The position numbers and the translations under genes are program-made. From Lachnospiraceae bacterium (GTDB lineage: Bacteria > Bacillota > Clostridia > Lachnospirales > Lachnospiraceae): a stretch of 64,000 nucleotides of DNA. The stretch is from the NCBI GenBank assembly GCA_017623215.1, contig JAGAPO010000022.1, positions 49,286 through 113,285 of the forward strand, in the 5' to 3' direction. The notes beneath the pieces were generated by a model that was not told where the DNA came from, made no database searches, and was given only the letters and a program-made list of their open reading frames with translations. Shown in pieces: positions 36,933 through 46,440 of this stretch. Positions within the stretch are counted from its first letter, which is position 1, and each line of letters starts with the position of its first letter.

Positions 36933-37289
36933 ATGTATCAGGAACAGGTTGTATTATGCGCAAGCAGCGCTTATGACAGAAAATATTATCTGAATGAAGA
37001 TTTTAACGGACTTCCGCAGGGAATCCAGGATGAGTTAAAGATCATGTGCGTGCTGTATACGGAGGATGTCGGAGGAATTCTGACGTTAAAGTATGATGAG
37101 GACGGCACGCTGTTGTTTGAGGTTACCAGTGACGAAGGAGATCTGTTATTTGACGAGATCGGAAGCGTCCTCAAGATCAAGCAGGTGAGAGAAGAGAAGA
37201 AGGAGCTTTTAGAGGCGCTGGAGCTCTATTATAAGGTGTTCTTCCTGAATGAGGATGCGTCGGATCTGCTGGGAAAGGAACAGGACTGA
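36933..37289 (+). CDS. Small acidic protein, DUF6145-like
   Basis: 118 residues. Reminiscent of DUF6145, a short family confined to Lachnospiraceae relatives, from memory only. Contains KYYLNEDFNGLPQGIQDELK near the N-terminus and a beta-rich acidic middle (GGILTLKYDEDGTLLFE). No catalytic motif. GGAGATTACT before ATG 36933 favours this start over 36912. It ends 39 bp before coaX and probably shares its transcript. Confidence 0.6.
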   Translation: MYQEQVVLCASSAYDRKYYLNEDFNGLPQGIQDELKIMCVLYTEDVGGILTLKYDEDGTLLFEVTSDEGDLLFDEIGSVLKIKQVREEKKELLEALELYYKVFFLNEDASDLLGKEQD

Positions 37290-37328
37290 GCACAGTTACA
37301 AGCCGAAGAGGGCGGAAAGGAAGAGGAC

Positions 37329-38099
37329 ATGCTTTTAGTAATTGATGTTGGGAATACCAATATTACGCTTGGAATATTTGAGGGCGATCGCCTGTGCGGA
37401 AGCTTCCGCATGACGACAAGGATGACAAGAACGTCGGACGAGTTCGGAATCTTTATCTGTGATTTGTTCAAGACGAAGGAGATTGCAGTCTCGGATATTG
37501 AGGATGTCATCATTGCAAGCGTTGTTCCGAAGATTATGTATTCGCTGACCAGCGGAATTATCAAGTATCTGGGTAAGACGCCGATTATTGTCGGTGCGGG
37601 AACCAAGACAGGGCTTAAGATCAATACCGCGAATCCGAAGGAGATCGGCGCGGATCGCGTAGTGGACGCGGTTGCGGGCTATGAGATGTATGGCGGACCT
37701 GTCGTAGTGATTGATTTTGGAACCGCTACCACCTATGATTTGATTCTGGAGGACGGAAGCTTTGCAGCAGGAATCACCAGCCCCGGACTTCAGATCTGTG
37801 CCAACGCGCTGTGGAATGAGACAGCGAGACTTCCGGAGATTGAGATTAAGAAGCCCGATTCGATCCTCGCGCGCGATACGATCAGCAGTATGCAGGCAGG
37901 CCTGGTCTACGGATGTATTGGGCAGACCGAGTACATTGTGAATCGAATTAAAGAGGAGGCGGGACTTGACTCGCTTAAGGTTGTGGCGACCGGCGGACTT
38001 GGTAAGATTATTGCGGATTCCACGGATATCATCGACGTCTATGACCCTCTTTTAACCCTGCAGGGGCTTCGGCTGATTTATAATAAATGTAAAAGATAA
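37329..38099 (+). CDS. coaX: Type III pantothenate kinase
   Basis: 256 residues. ASKHA-fold motifs: [12 protein letters not shown] (phosphate 1), [13 protein letters not shown] (phosphate 2) and [24 protein letters not shown] binds pantothenate. First step of coenzyme A synthesis, feedback-insensitive to CoA and needing a monovalent cation. AGGAAGAGG precedes ATG 37329. Confidence 0.95.
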   Translation: MLLVIDVGNTNITLGIFEGDRLCGSFRMTTRMTRTSDEFGIFICDLFKTKEIAVSDIEDVIIASVVPKIMYSLTSGIIKYLGKTPIIVGAGTKTGLKINTANPKEIGADRVVDAVAGYEMYGGPVVVIDFGTATTYDLILEDGSFAAGITSPGLQICANALWNETARLPEIEIKKPDSILARDTISSMQAGLVYGCIGQTEYIVNRIKEEAGLDSLKVVATGGLGKIIADSTDIIDVYDPLLTLQGLRLIYNKCKR

Positions 38100-38170
38100 T
38101 GAGTGCCTGCGGCATAAAAGTGCCTGGCAGCGGGACTTCCTGAGTGCCGGCGGAATGGAGAACAGACAGA

Positions 38171-39172
38171 GTGGGATTTCAGATTGGAACTGTAAACATA
38201 GATGGCAATCTGGTTCTTGGACCAATGGCAGGGGTAACAGACCTGCCATTTCGTTTGCTTTGCAGAGAACAGGGAGCAGATTTGATATACACGGAGATGG
38301 TGAGTGCGAAGGGAATCCGCTACCGCAACAAGAATACGGAATGTCTGCTTGAGGTAGAGGAAAAGGAGCGGCCGGTGAGTCTGCAGCTGTTCGGAGAGGA
38401 TCCGGATATCCTGGCGGAGACCGCAAAGAGTATCGAAGAGCGTAATTTTGATATCCTGGATATCAACATGGGCTGTCCGGTGCCGAAGGTTGTCAATAAC
38501 GGCGAGGGCTCCGCACTGTTAAAGGATCCGGATAAGATCGGCCGGATTGTGCGCGCGGTATCGGGAGCGATAAGGAAGCCCGTGACAGTCAAGATACGAA
38601 AGGGATTCCGTCAGGGAGAAGAGCTCGCGGTGGAAGCAGCGGTTGCTGCCTGGCAGAACGGTGCAGCCGCGATAGCGGTACATGGCAGAACGAGAGAACA
38701 GTATTACAGCGGAACAGCAGACTGGGAGATTATCCGCAAAGTCAAGGAAGCCGTGGACATTCCGGTAATCGGAAACGGTGATATCTTTTGTCCGGAGGAC
38801 GCAAAGCGTATGCTTGAGGAGACGGGCTGTGACGCAGTCATGCTTGCGCGCGGCGTAAAGGGCAATCCCTGGCTGTTTGCGCAGACAAAGGCATATCTCG
38901 CAGGGAGGCCGGTACCGGCGAAGCCTTCTGTCCAGGAGGTGATTGCCGCAGTGAAGCGCCATGCCGTCATGCAGGTGGAATGCAAGGGCGAATACACAGG
39001 AATTCGGGAAATGCGCAAGCATGTCGCCTGGTATACAACCGGATATCCCAAATCCGCGAGGATCCGCAGCCTTGTCAACGAGATCGAGACGCTGGATGCC
39101 TTATATGAACTGCTCGACCGTTATCTGGAAAGCCTGGAACGAGATGGAGCGGTCTTCGAGCGGGACGATTGA
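38171..39172 (+). CDS. dus: tRNA-dihydrouridine synthase (DusB-like)
   Basis: 333 residues from GTG 38171. FMN-binding TIM barrel: [40 protein letters not shown] (catalytic Cys in NMGCP), [24 protein letters not shown]. Reduces specific uridines in tRNA to dihydrouridine. In Firmicutes this DusB type often neighbours coaX, as here. GTG 38171 has GGAG about 10 nt upstream; an earlier GTG (38144) is in frame, so the start is uncertain by 9 codons. Confidence 0.92.
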   Translation: MGFQIGTVNIDGNLVLGPMAGVTDLPFRLLCREQGADLIYTEMVSAKGIRYRNKNTECLLEVEEKERPVSLQLFGEDPDILAETAKSIEERNFDILDINMGCPVPKVVNNGEGSALLKDPDKIGRIVRAVSGAIRKPVTVKIRKGFRQGEELAVEAAVAAWQNGAAAIAVHGRTREQYYSGTADWEIIRKVKEAVDIPVIGNGDIFCPEDAKRMLEETGCDAVMLARGVKGNPWLFAQTKAYLAGRPVPAKPSVQEVIAAVKRHAVMQVECKGEYTGIREMRKHVAWYTTGYPKSARIRSLVNEIETLDALYELLDRYLESLERDGAVFERDD

Positions 39173-39242
39173 GCATATAACACAAACGAACCCGCGATTT
39201 CGGGCAGGTCATTGGTTATGTGTACGAAAAAGAAAAAGAATG

Positions 39243-39375
39243 TTGATTTTTTGAGAAAAAGAGTGTAGTATACTTACAAGAAAAACATATGTCCGCGGGA
39301 GAAATACACGAGAGCATATCCTTGTTACTATCAGCTTCATCCGACGGCGGGCCGCCGGATGAAAAAAGAGCTGAT
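39243..39375 (+). promoter_or_regulatory. asd promoter and leader hairpin
   Basis: TTGATT (39243-39248), 17 bp, TAGTAT (39266-39271). The leader carries a long stem: ATCAGCT/AGCTGAT outer (39330-39336, 39369-39375), TTCATCCG/CGGATGAA (39336-39343, 39356-39363) and CGGC/GCCG at the tip. It is followed by A-rich, not U-rich, sequence, so not a terminator. No lysine-riboswitch consensus was seen. Confidence 0.5.
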
Positions 39376-39426
39376 TACAAAGAGCTCCATCTTTAAAGCG
39401 GCGAATGCAAATACAGGGAGGTTATT

Positions 39427-40509
39427 ATGAGCAAATTAAGAGTTGGAATACTTGGCGCAACCGGAATGGTTGGCCAGAGATTTATCACATTACTGGAGAA
39501 TCATCCGTGGTTTGAAGTTGTAACGGTAGCAGCAAGCCCGAGAAGTGCCGGCAAGACCTACGAAGAGGCGGTCGGCGATCGCTGGAAGATGACAACTCCG
39601 ATGCCTGAGGCAGTAAAGAAGATGATTGTAAAGAACGTTAACGAGGTAGAGAAGGTTGCTTCTGAAGTTGACTTCGTATTCAGCGCGGTAGACATGACCA
39701 AGGATGAGATCAAAGCAATTGAGGAAGCCTATGCAAAGGCCGAGACCCCGGTAGTTTCCAATAACAGCGCGCATCGCTGGACCCCGGACGTACCGATGGT
39801 AGTGCCGGAACTGAATCCGGAGCATCTTGCAGTAATCGAGAGCCAGAAGAAGCGTCTTGGCACAATTAGAGGCTTCATCGTAGTAAAGCCGAACTGCTCG
39901 ATTCAGAGCTATACACCTATGCTTCACGCACTTCGCGAGTATGGCCCGAAGGTAGTGGTAGCAACCACCTACCAGGCAATCTCCGGTGCAGGCAAGACCT
40001 TTAAGGATTGGCCTGAGATGATAGATAACGTAATCCCGTACATCGGCGGTGAGGAAGAAAAGAGCGAGCAGGAGCCGTTAAGAATCTGGGGTAAGGTTGA
40101 GAACGGCCAGATCGTAAAGGCAGAAGGCCCGGTTATCACAACCCAGTGTATCCGCGTACCGGTATCGGATGGACATACCGCAGCCGTATTCGTAAGCTTT
40201 GAAAAGAAGCCCACGAAGGAAGAGATCTTAAAGGCATGGAAGGAATTCAAGGGTCTGCCCCAGGAACTCGAACTCCCGAGCGCTCCGAAGCAGTTCATTA
40301 CCTACTTCGAAGAAGATAATCGTCCTCAGGCAAATCTGGACCGCAATACGGAGAACGGAATGGGTGTATGCGCAGGACGTCTCAGAGAAGATACCGTATA
40401 CGACTACAAGTTCGTCGGTCTCTCCCATAACACCTTGCGCGGAGCCGCAGGCGGAGCGGTCTTAATCGCAGAGCTTTTGAAGGCGCAGGGATATATTCAG
40501 GCGAAGTAA
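39427..40509 (+). CDS. asd: Aspartate-semialdehyde dehydrogenase
   Basis: 360 residues, of the longer archaeal/fungal-like class. GILGATGMVGQRF is the NADP-binding loop, VVKPNCSIQSYTP holds the catalytic Cys, VRVPVSDGHTA-type residues (CIRVPVSDGHTAAV) hold the active-site His. Reduces aspartyl phosphate toward lysine, methionine, threonine and diaminopimelate. GGGAGG precedes ATG 39427. Followed by a long hairpin. Confidence 0.95.
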   Translation: MSKLRVGILGATGMVGQRFITLLENHPWFEVVTVAASPRSAGKTYEEAVGDRWKMTTPMPEAVKKMIVKNVNEVEKVASEVDFVFSAVDMTKDEIKAIEEAYAKAETPVVSNNSAHRWTPDVPMVVPELNPEHLAVIESQKKRLGTIRGFIVVKPNCSIQSYTPMLHALREYGPKVVVATTYQAISGAGKTFKDWPEMIDNVIPYIGGEEEKSEQEPLRIWGKVENGQIVKAEGPVITTQCIRVPVSDGHTAAVFVSFEKKPTKEEILKAWKEFKGLPQELELPSAPKQFITYFEEDNRPQANLDRNTENGMGVCAGRLREDTVYDYKFVGLSHNTLRGAAGGAVLIAELLKAQGYIQAK

Positions 40510-40535
40510 TTGCATATTGAATTTTGACAGAGGAC

Positions 40536-40608
40536 GCCGAAGCGGCATATTCTCTTAAGATATCGTCTCACGGAAAGGACGAATCTAAAGAGAATATGCC
40601 GCTTCGGC
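40536..40608. repeat. 21-bp perfect inverted repeat between convergent genes
   Basis: Left arm 40536-40556 (begins GCCGAAGCGGC, ends TCTCTT) and right arm 40588-40608 are perfectly complementary over 21 bp; the 31-nt loop can pair further (AGAT/ATCT, CGTC/GACG). No U-run on the plus strand (TGTATATC follows). Lies between asd and a minus-strand gene. Confidence 0.85.
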
Positions 40609-40653
40609 TGTATATCGTAAGCAGATATTGTTTGTAAAAACCAAAAGGAGTCT

Positions 40654-41376
40654 TTACTTATCAAACAGATACTTAATAAATTCTACGGCATTGTCCTTCT
40701 GATCGGAGTTGGCTACAATTGCGAGTATCGGGCGTTCAATGAGCGTGTAGCCGTCGTAGATTGCGCAGCCGTCAAGGTAGAGGCCGTATACTTTTTCTTC
40801 ACCCCATTCGGTAATGTTGCCGAGGTCATCTGTGACGGGGACGGAGGCGTATACAAAGCAGTCTTTTAAGGCTGTGTACAGCTCTGTCGGCAGCTGTTCA
40901 GACAGGGGGGTGATGTAGCCGGACTGGATATGCTGCTTTATCTGAGATTCACTGCCGATCATGACGTCGATCTCTCCCGCAAACAGGTAGGTGGACAGCT
41001 TTTGATGGAGACTATAGTCGTCATCAAAGCTCAGGACAAAGGAGGTATCGAAGTAGATCTCCTGGGTCTCCGGATCGAGATTGATATATTCTGAGAACTC
41101 AGTCTCAATCGTATCGACCATGTCTTCGGTCATGGCATAGTCAAAGATCGCGGCATATATCAGCGTATCGGGCTTTGGCTTGAGCATCGAGTAGAGCAGC
41201 GAGCCGACAAGTACGATAATGGTTGCAATGAGAGCGATTTTGGGGAGATAGTAGGATTTAAAATATTCATATCGTTCCTTTCGATTCATCTCGCTCCATT
41301 TTTCTTTCTCGGTCTTTTCTTCTCTGTGCCGATTGTAGATTTCGGCAGAGTCGTTCAAACGGGTTTGCTTAGGCAT
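40654..41376 (-). CDS. Membrane-anchored protein with extracytoplasmic alpha/beta domain
   Basis: 240 residues; family not recognised. A charged cytoplasmic N-terminus (RHREEKTEKEKWSEMNRKER), one TM at about 47-65 (IALIATIIVLVGSLLYSML), then about 170 residues outside. The outer part (IDVMIGSESQIKQHIQSGYI, RPILAIVANSDQKDNAVEFI) reads like one lobe of a family-1 solute-binding fold. A tethered ligand-binding or sensing protein is a guess. GAGG lies upstream of ATG 41376. Confidence 0.65.
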   Translation of the reverse strand: MPKQTRLNDSAEIYNRHREEKTEKEKWSEMNRKERYEYFKSYYLPKIALIATIIVLVGSLLYSMLKPKPDTLIYAAIFDYAMTEDMVDTIETEFSEYINLDPETQEIYFDTSFVLSFDDDYSLHQKLSTYLFAGEIDVMIGSESQIKQHIQSGYITPLSEQLPTELYTALKDCFVYASVPVTDDLGNITEWGEEKVYGLYLDGCAIYDGYTLIERPILAIVANSDQKDNAVEFIKYLFDK

Positions 41377-41534
41377 AGTTCAATTCCTCATTTCCGTATA
41401 AAAATAAGTTCGTGATGTATTTAGACTAATTTTACCATAGCTGGCGGATAAAAAAAAGAAATTAATTATAAAATTTGTATGAAGAGACCGTGCCGTGGGA
41501 AAAGGGGCAGTACAAAGTAGGAATAGGATAAGAC

Positions 41535-41569
41535 AAAAGCAGCCGGAATGGTGATATCCGGCTGCTTTT
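41535..41569. terminator. Bidirectional terminator-like hairpin
   Basis: AAAAGCAGCCGGA (41535-41547) and TCCGGCTGCTTTT (41557-41569), 13 bp with A and T runs built into the arms. Confidence 0.75.
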
Positions 41570-41652
41570 GCAAAACAAATGTGATTATAGGATCTCTGCT
41601 ATACCGCCGAATAGATTTGGGAAAGCAGCGGCATAGCAGGAAGGAGAGGAAC

Positions 41653-41687
41653 AAAAAAGGAGACAACGCAGTTGCGTTATCTCCTTT
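41653..41687 (-). terminator. Terminator of the uracil permease gene
   Basis: On the minus strand AAAGGAGATAACGCA pairs with TGCGTTGTCTCCTTT (one G-U pair, 2-nt loop), followed by TTTG. 76 bp after the permease stop. Confidence 0.85.
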
Positions 41688-41763
41688 GATAGTTTTATTA
41701 TACCGTAAATTTTGATTTTGTCAATTAATTTCTGAAAAATCAGAAATATGGTGGATGATGCCG

Positions 41764-43011
41764 TCAGGCCTCTGCTTTTTTCTCCGGAAGGATCAGGGCA
41801 ACGATGATTCCGAGGAAGGCTGCGATTGCCTGGCCCGAGATGCTTACGGTTGCGGTAATCGGAATATCATTGGTGATACCGATACCGAGGACGAAGATGA
41901 GGGAAGCAATCATCAGGTTGCGGCTGTCGGAGAAGTCAACCTGGTTGCTGACTAAGATCTTAACACCGACGCTGGATATCATACCGAAGAGTACGATGCT
42001 GATTGCGCCCTTAACCGGATCCGGGATACCGGTGATCAGTCCGCCGAATTTGCCGAAGAGGCCAAGAAGAATCGCGATTACCGCCGCAATGCGGATGGTG
42101 GCAGGATCGTAGTTCTTGGTTACCGCGAGTACACCGGTGTTCTCCCCGTAGGTAGTATTGGCGGGACCGCCGATTAAGCCTGCGAACGAGGTTGCAAGAC
42201 CGTCTCCGATGAGTGTTCTGTGAACACCGGGATCTTTAAAGAAATTCTGACCGACAACCGCGCCGTTCGTAGTAATGTCGCCTACGTGCTCAATCAGGGT
42301 TACGATGGAGATCGGGGCGATAGCAAGAATCGCGGAAGCGTTGAATTCGGGAACCGCGAGGAATTCCTTCATAATATCAGGATCAAGGAAGGAGAAGAAA
42401 TGCGCTTCCTTAACCGGAGTCAGATCAACAAGTCCGAACGGGATACACAGCAGATATCCGACGATGATGGCAATCAGAATCGGCATCAGGTTTAAGAATC
42501 CCTTTGCAAATACGGTAATTACAATGATAATTGCGACAACGACAGCTGCGATTAGGGCATACTTGGGTTCAAATACGCTTCCGGTGTCAGTTGTGCGATA
42601 GAGTGCCTGGCTGATTGCGGTTCCGCTTAAACGAAGGCCGATAACGATAATCATGGGACCGGTAACGATCGGCGGAAGCAGGCGGTTCACTTTCTCATAG
42701 CCAATACATTTGATTAACAGGGCGAACAGGCAATACACAAGGCCGGCGCATATCAATCCGCCCTTTACGGCTGCGATTCCCTGTTGGGAATATACGGTTG
42801 CGATGGCTCCCATGAATGCGAAGCTGGAACCTAAGAATACAGGAACCTTTCGTTTGGTCACTGCGTGAAAGATTAAGGTGCCGCAGCCCGCGCTGAATAA
42901 GGCGATCGAAGGATTCAGACCGGTAATGGCGGGAACGAGCACGGTGGCGCCGAACATGGCAAAGACATGCTGGATACCAAGCAGCAGTTTCTTACTCAGA
43001 CTCTTGTCCAT
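41764..43011 (-). CDS. uraA: NCS2 uracil permease
   Basis: 415 residues, about 14 TM helices, of the UraA/PyrP type. [16 protein letters not shown] carries the substrate Glu, [20 protein letters not shown] the second binding motif, and [20 protein letters not shown] a conserved NCS2 segment. Proton-coupled uracil uptake. Xanthine or uric acid specificity is less likely given the [11 protein letters not shown] motif. Consensus promoter upstream. No PyrR leader structure was recognised. Confidence 0.9.
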   Translation of the reverse strand: MDKSLSKKLLLGIQHVFAMFGATVLVPAITGLNPSIALFSAGCGTLIFHAVTKRKVPVFLGSSFAFMGAIATVYSQQGIAAVKGGLICAGLVYCLFALLIKCIGYEKVNRLLPPIVTGPMIIVIGLRLSGTAISQALYRTTDTGSVFEPKYALIAAVVVAIIIVITVFAKGFLNLMPILIAIIVGYLLCIPFGLVDLTPVKEAHFFSFLDPDIMKEFLAVPEFNASAILAIAPISIVTLIEHVGDITTNGAVVGQNFFKDPGVHRTLIGDGLATSFAGLIGGPANTTYGENTGVLAVTKNYDPATIRIAAVIAILLGLFGKFGGLITGIPDPVKGAISIVLFGMISSVGVKILVSNQVDFSDSRNLMIASLIFVLGIGITNDIPITATVSISGQAIAAFLGIIVALILPEKKAEA

Positions 43012-43057
43012 GATAGAAATTCCTCCTGTTGTGGAATAATATTATAAAACCGTTTTT

Positions 43058-43086
43058 AGTATAGTTTATTTTGGGTAATTTGTCAA
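43058..43086 (-). promoter_or_regulatory. uraA promoter
   Basis: On the minus strand TTGACA (43086-43081), 17 bp, TATACT (43063-43058), about 45 bp before the start codon. Confidence 0.85.
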
Positions 43087-43147
43087 ACGATACTGTTACG
43101 GTTGGATAAAAAAGTACGCAGCTTTTCCGGAAATCCGTGTGTGGAGG

Positions 43148-43963
43148 TTAAAAGATCTCCGACAGAGCGTCTGAGAATCCGCTCTGAGCGCAGGGAAGCC
43201 TGGTAATTCGGTCGGCGTGCTCTTTGAGAACGGGGAGCGCATTGTACATTGCGATGCCAAGCCCGGCGGTCTGGATCATCGTAAGGTCATTTCCGCTGTC
43301 GCCGATTGCTACGGCTTCGGAGACCGGAATCTTGTAATATTCGCAGATTTTGCGGAGACCCGAGCCTTTTGTGACCTCTTTTGCGGTAAATTCCATGGCT
43401 GTGGCAGAGGAAAAATCAGCCCGGAGAATGTCCCCGGTCAGAGGAAGGGTATTCTGATAATATTGATGAATCCGCGCCGGATCGGGGTCAATAACCATGA
43501 ATTTGATGGGAGGCTCGGTCATCTGCGAGGCCGGATCGGACAGCAGGCGGCAGTCGCAGCGGTATTTTTTCCGGAAGTCCTCAATTGCCGGGTCCGTATG
43601 ATTAAAGTATACCAGATTTTCAGAATAACTGCGGCACCGGATTCCGAATTCCTTTGCATAAAGGAACAGGTCTGCAACGAGAGCGGTCTCAATCGGAGCA
43701 GTCGAGATGGTTTCGCCGGTTGCATTCTTGAAGATATGTCCGCCGTTCTGGGACAGCGTAAGTCCCTCCGGATCCTTGTCAAGCCCCAGTTCTTTTACAA
43801 TCGGATATACCATGTCGCGGCAGCGCCCGGAGGAAACGGTAACATGAATTCCGCGCCGGGTCAGCGCTTCGATAAAGCTTCGATCCGCATCGGATATTTG
43901 CCCCCCTGCGGGGAGGATGGTTTCGTCAACATCAGTAAATAAAAGTTTGTAGTTGGATGGCAT
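43148..43963 (-). CDS. Cof-type HAD-IIB family phosphatase
   Basis: 271 residues. FTDVDETILPAGG (catalytic DxDxT, residues about 8-20), VSSGRCRDMV (motif II Ser region) and AIGDSGNDLTMIQTAG (motif IV) with the C2 cap domain between. Hydrolyses phosphate from sugar phosphates or related small molecules; substrate unknown. ATG 43963 has GAGGAG 7 nt upstream; the frame is open 46 codons further without family resemblance. Confidence 0.9.
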   Translation of the reverse strand: MPSNYKLLFTDVDETILPAGGQISDADRSFIEALTRRGIHVTVSSGRCRDMVYPIVKELGLDKDPEGLTLSQNGGHIFKNATGETISTAPIETALVADLFLYAKEFGIRCRSYSENLVYFNHTDPAIEDFRKKYRCDCRLLSDPASQMTEPPIKFMVIDPDPARIHQYYQNTLPLTGDILRADFSSATAMEFTAKEVTKGSGLRKICEYYKIPVSEAVAIGDSGNDLTMIQTAGLGIAMYNALPVLKEHADRITRLPCAQSGFSDALSEIF

Positions 43964-44149
43964 AAGCGTTCTCCTCTCTATCGGTGTTGGTCGAGATGTA
44001 ACAAGCTGTGAGCTGTTATTGCGGCTGCGCCCCGCTGCTGAGCGGGCGGCGGAAGCTGCTGTGGAACTTCCCATTGCATATATTACCTCATATGGACTCA
44101 AATTTCAAAGCCTAATCGAGAAAGATTTATTGAAAAAGCTAATTTTCTA

Positions 44150-44178
44150 TTGGAATTTGAACAATAATTGTGTATAAT
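44150..44178 (+). promoter_or_regulatory. darA promoter
   Basis: TTGGAA (44150-44155), 17 bp, TATAAT (44173-44178), 26 bp before darA. Confidence 0.7.
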
Positions 44179-44204
44179 AACAGTAATAGGAAGGGGGCAT
44201 TCAC

Positions 44205-44534
44205 ATGAAGTTGATTTATGCAATTGTCAGAGACGAAGATGGAAGCAGAGTAATGGAGAAGCTGAACAAGAACGGATACAGCGTAACGAAGATGGCGTCC
44301 ACAGGAGGCTTCTTACGTTCCGGCAATACTACGTTAATGATTGGAACGGACGAGGAGAAGGTGGATCAGGTTATCCAGATTATTCAGGATCAGTGCGGTC
44401 CCAGAAAGCAGATTGTTGTGAATCCGGTCCCGATCATGGGTGCAGGCAACAATTACACTTCTTATCCTACAAGTGTAGATGTAGGCGGAGCGACCATTTT
44501 CGTAATCGATGTGGAACGCTTCGAGAAGATTTAA
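44205..44534 (+). CDS. darA: Cyclic-di-AMP receptor DarA (PstA, DUF970)
   Basis: 109 residues, PII-like fold. MKLIYAIVRDEDGSRVMEKL, KMASTGGFLRSGNTTLMIG (the Thr/Ser-Gly-Gly-Phe-Leu loop binding c-di-AMP) and the C-terminal GGATIFVIDVERFEKI are diagnostic. Trimeric cytoplasmic c-di-AMP sensor with no enzyme activity known. Here it stands alone between promoter and terminator rather than in the tmk-holB cluster typical of Bacillus. AGGGGG precedes ATG 44205. Confidence 0.95.
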   Translation: MKLIYAIVRDEDGSRVMEKLNKNGYSVTKMASTGGFLRSGNTTLMIGTDEEKVDQVIQIIQDQCGPRKQIVVNPVPIMGAGNNYTSYPTSVDVGGATIFVIDVERFEKI

Positions 44535-44569
44535 TTTACATATCGGAATCAGAAGCAGGGTACCGGCAG

Positions 44570-44650
44570 GCACCGCGGAGCAGGAATTTTGTGACATTGG
44601 TTCGAAGAGGGAACGGATGCCGAAGAGCCTGCTTCACGGTGCTTTTCTTC
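44570..44650 (+). terminator. Intrinsic terminator after darA
   Basis: GCACCGCGGAGCAGG (44570-44584) pairs with CCTGCTTCACGGTGC (44628-44642) with one mismatch and one G-U, followed by TTTTCTTC. Confidence 0.7.
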
Positions 44651-44712
44651 TTTCTGCGGCCGCGCCTGGCGCAGGAATTCCGAAAAGAGGAAGCCGTTTT
44701 CATAAAAAACAC

Positions 44713-44741
44713 TTGCAATATTTTCTTTAAGGGTATATGAT
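44713..44741 (+). promoter_or_regulatory. Promoter of the peptide transporter operon
   Basis: TTGCAA (44713-44718), 17 bp, TATGAT (44736-44741), 56 bp before the binding-protein gene. Confidence 0.7.
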
Positions 44742-44797
44742 GATTGCGACAACTGAATGTTGAATAGTGAGAGATTTCATGAAGGAGGAATTATCTT

Positions 44798-46411
44798 ATG
44801 AGAAAGAAGGTATCAATTCTCATGAGTATCCTTGTTCTTGTGACAGTCGTACTGGGCGGATGCTCGGACGGTGACAATCAGACAGGGAAGGATACTTCGA
44901 ACGGATCTTCACAGACCCAGACCCAGAACGCCGGCGGGGATGAGACGTCGACCGGAGATGCTGTATATGGGGGCTCCATTGTTGTCGGAATTACACAGGA
45001 TCTGGATAGTCTTGACCCACACAAAGCAGTAGCGGCAGGAACAAAAGAGGTGTTGTATAATATTTTTGAAGGCCTTGTTAAGGCTGACAAAGATGGGAAT
45101 CTGGTCCCTGCTTTAGCAGAGAGCTATACGATATCACCGGATGGTTCGGAGTACACGTTTGTACTTCGCGACGGGGTGAAATTCCACAACGGCGATCTGG
45201 TTACGGCGGAGGATGTTATATATTCGCTGAAGCGCTGCTCGGGGTTACTGACTCCCCAGGAAGAAGGGGTCGTAATCGAGTCGGCGCTTTCTGCTATTTC
45301 CGACATTATAAAGGTGGATGAGAAGACCGTTAAGGTAGTCATGGGAGAGCCAAGCACAGAGTTAATCGGGTATTTTACCTGCAGCATTATTCCGGAGGAT
45401 TATAAGGAACAGGACACGAAGCCGGTGGGAACCGGGCCGTTCTGTTTTGAGAGCTATACGCCTTTGACGGAGCTTGTGATGACGAAGAATCCGGATTATT
45501 ATCTGGAAGGGAAGCCCTATCTGGATAAGGTGACCTTTAAGATTTCGGCGAATACAGATGCTGCATTCATGGAGCTGATGGCCGGAACGATTGATATCTT
45601 TCCGTATCTGACCGCGGAGCAGGCAAGCCAGCTAAAGGACACCTACACGATTATGGAAGGCAGCATGAACCTGGTTCAGGCGCTGTTCCTGAATAACGCC
45701 GAGGGGCCGCTTGCGGACGTAAGAGTTCGTCAGGCACTGTGCTACGCGACTGACCGGCAGGCGGTTATTGATATGGTGGCGGGAGGAAGAGGCCATGTGA
45801 TTGGCTCCAACATGTTCCCAAGCTTTACCCAATATTATGATGCGGAGCTTGAGACATATTATGAGTATAATACGGAAAAGGCAAAGGAGCTGCTTGCCGA
45901 GGCAGGATATGCGGATGGCTTTACGTTCACGATTACCGTACCCTCTAATTATCAGTTCCATGTGGAGACCGCGCAGGTGCTGGTGGAACAGTACCGCCAG
46001 ATCGGCGTAGAGGCGAAGATTCAGCTGATCGAATGGGGAAGCTGGCTGAGCGATGTCTATCAGGGCCGCAATTACGAGGCAACGGTTGTAGGACTGGACG
46101 CGGAGCTGGTTCCGAGCGATATTCTGAAACGATATCGTTCCAACGCGTCGAATAATTTCCTGAATTATAAGAATACGGAAGTGGATGAGCTGTTTGCAAA
46201 AGCGTTTGCGACTGTGAAGGACGAGGAAAAGGAGACTTATTACAAAGAGATTCAGAGGCTCTTAACCGAGGATGCGGCATCCGTCTATATTCAGGCACCG
46301 GCACTTTTAGTAGCAGTGAACCCGAACCTCGGCGGATATACGTTCTATCCGGTGTATGTTCAGGATATGGCTTCGGTATACTATATCGGAGAAGCACAGG
46401 TTAACGAATAA
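44798..46411 (+). CDS. Oligopeptide/dipeptide ABC binding lipoprotein (SBP_bac_5)
   Basis: 537 residues. Lipoprotein signal peptide with lipobox ending LGGC (Cys 22), a Ser/Thr/Gln-rich linker, then the family-5 fold: DLDSLDPHKAVAAGTKEVLY, NGDLVTAEDVIYSLKR, PVGTGPFCFESYTP, DVRVRQALCYATDRQAV. Captures peptides (or nickel/opine-like ligands in some members) outside the membrane. GGAGGAATTATCTT precedes ATG 44798. First gene of a complete importer operon. Confidence 0.92.
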   Translation: MRKKVSILMSILVLVTVVLGGCSDGDNQTGKDTSNGSSQTQTQNAGGDETSTGDAVYGGSIVVGITQDLDSLDPHKAVAAGTKEVLYNIFEGLVKADKDGNLVPALAESYTISPDGSEYTFVLRDGVKFHNGDLVTAEDVIYSLKRCSGLLTPQEEGVVIESALSAISDIIKVDEKTVKVVMGEPSTELIGYFTCSIIPEDYKEQDTKPVGTGPFCFESYTPLTELVMTKNPDYYLEGKPYLDKVTFKISANTDAAFMELMAGTIDIFPYLTAEQASQLKDTYTIMEGSMNLVQALFLNNAEGPLADVRVRQALCYATDRQAVIDMVAGGRGHVIGSNMFPSFTQYYDAELETYYEYNTEKAKELLAEAGYADGFTFTITVPSNYQFHVETAQVLVEQYRQIGVEAKIQLIEWGSWLSDVYQGRNYEATVVGLDAELVPSDILKRYRSNASNNFLNYKNTEVDELFAKAFATVKDEEKETYYKEIQRLLTEDAASVYIQAPALLVAVNPNLGGYTFYPVYVQDMASVYYIGEAQVNE

Positions 46412-46440
46412 AATGATACAAAATAAAAGGCGGTGACCGT

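Larger units (their letters stand above)
41377..41763. other. Terminator-containing gap
   Basis: 387 bp with two terminator hairpins (41535-41569, 41653-41687) and no gene I can support. Confidence 0.6.

Noticed and set aside
39272..39426. Lysine riboswitch before asd
   Set aside because: Core conserved segments of the lysine riboswitch were not found.
43217..43942. 241-residue plus-strand open frame opposite the HAD gene
   Set aside because: Antisense shadow of a well-supported HAD phosphatase.
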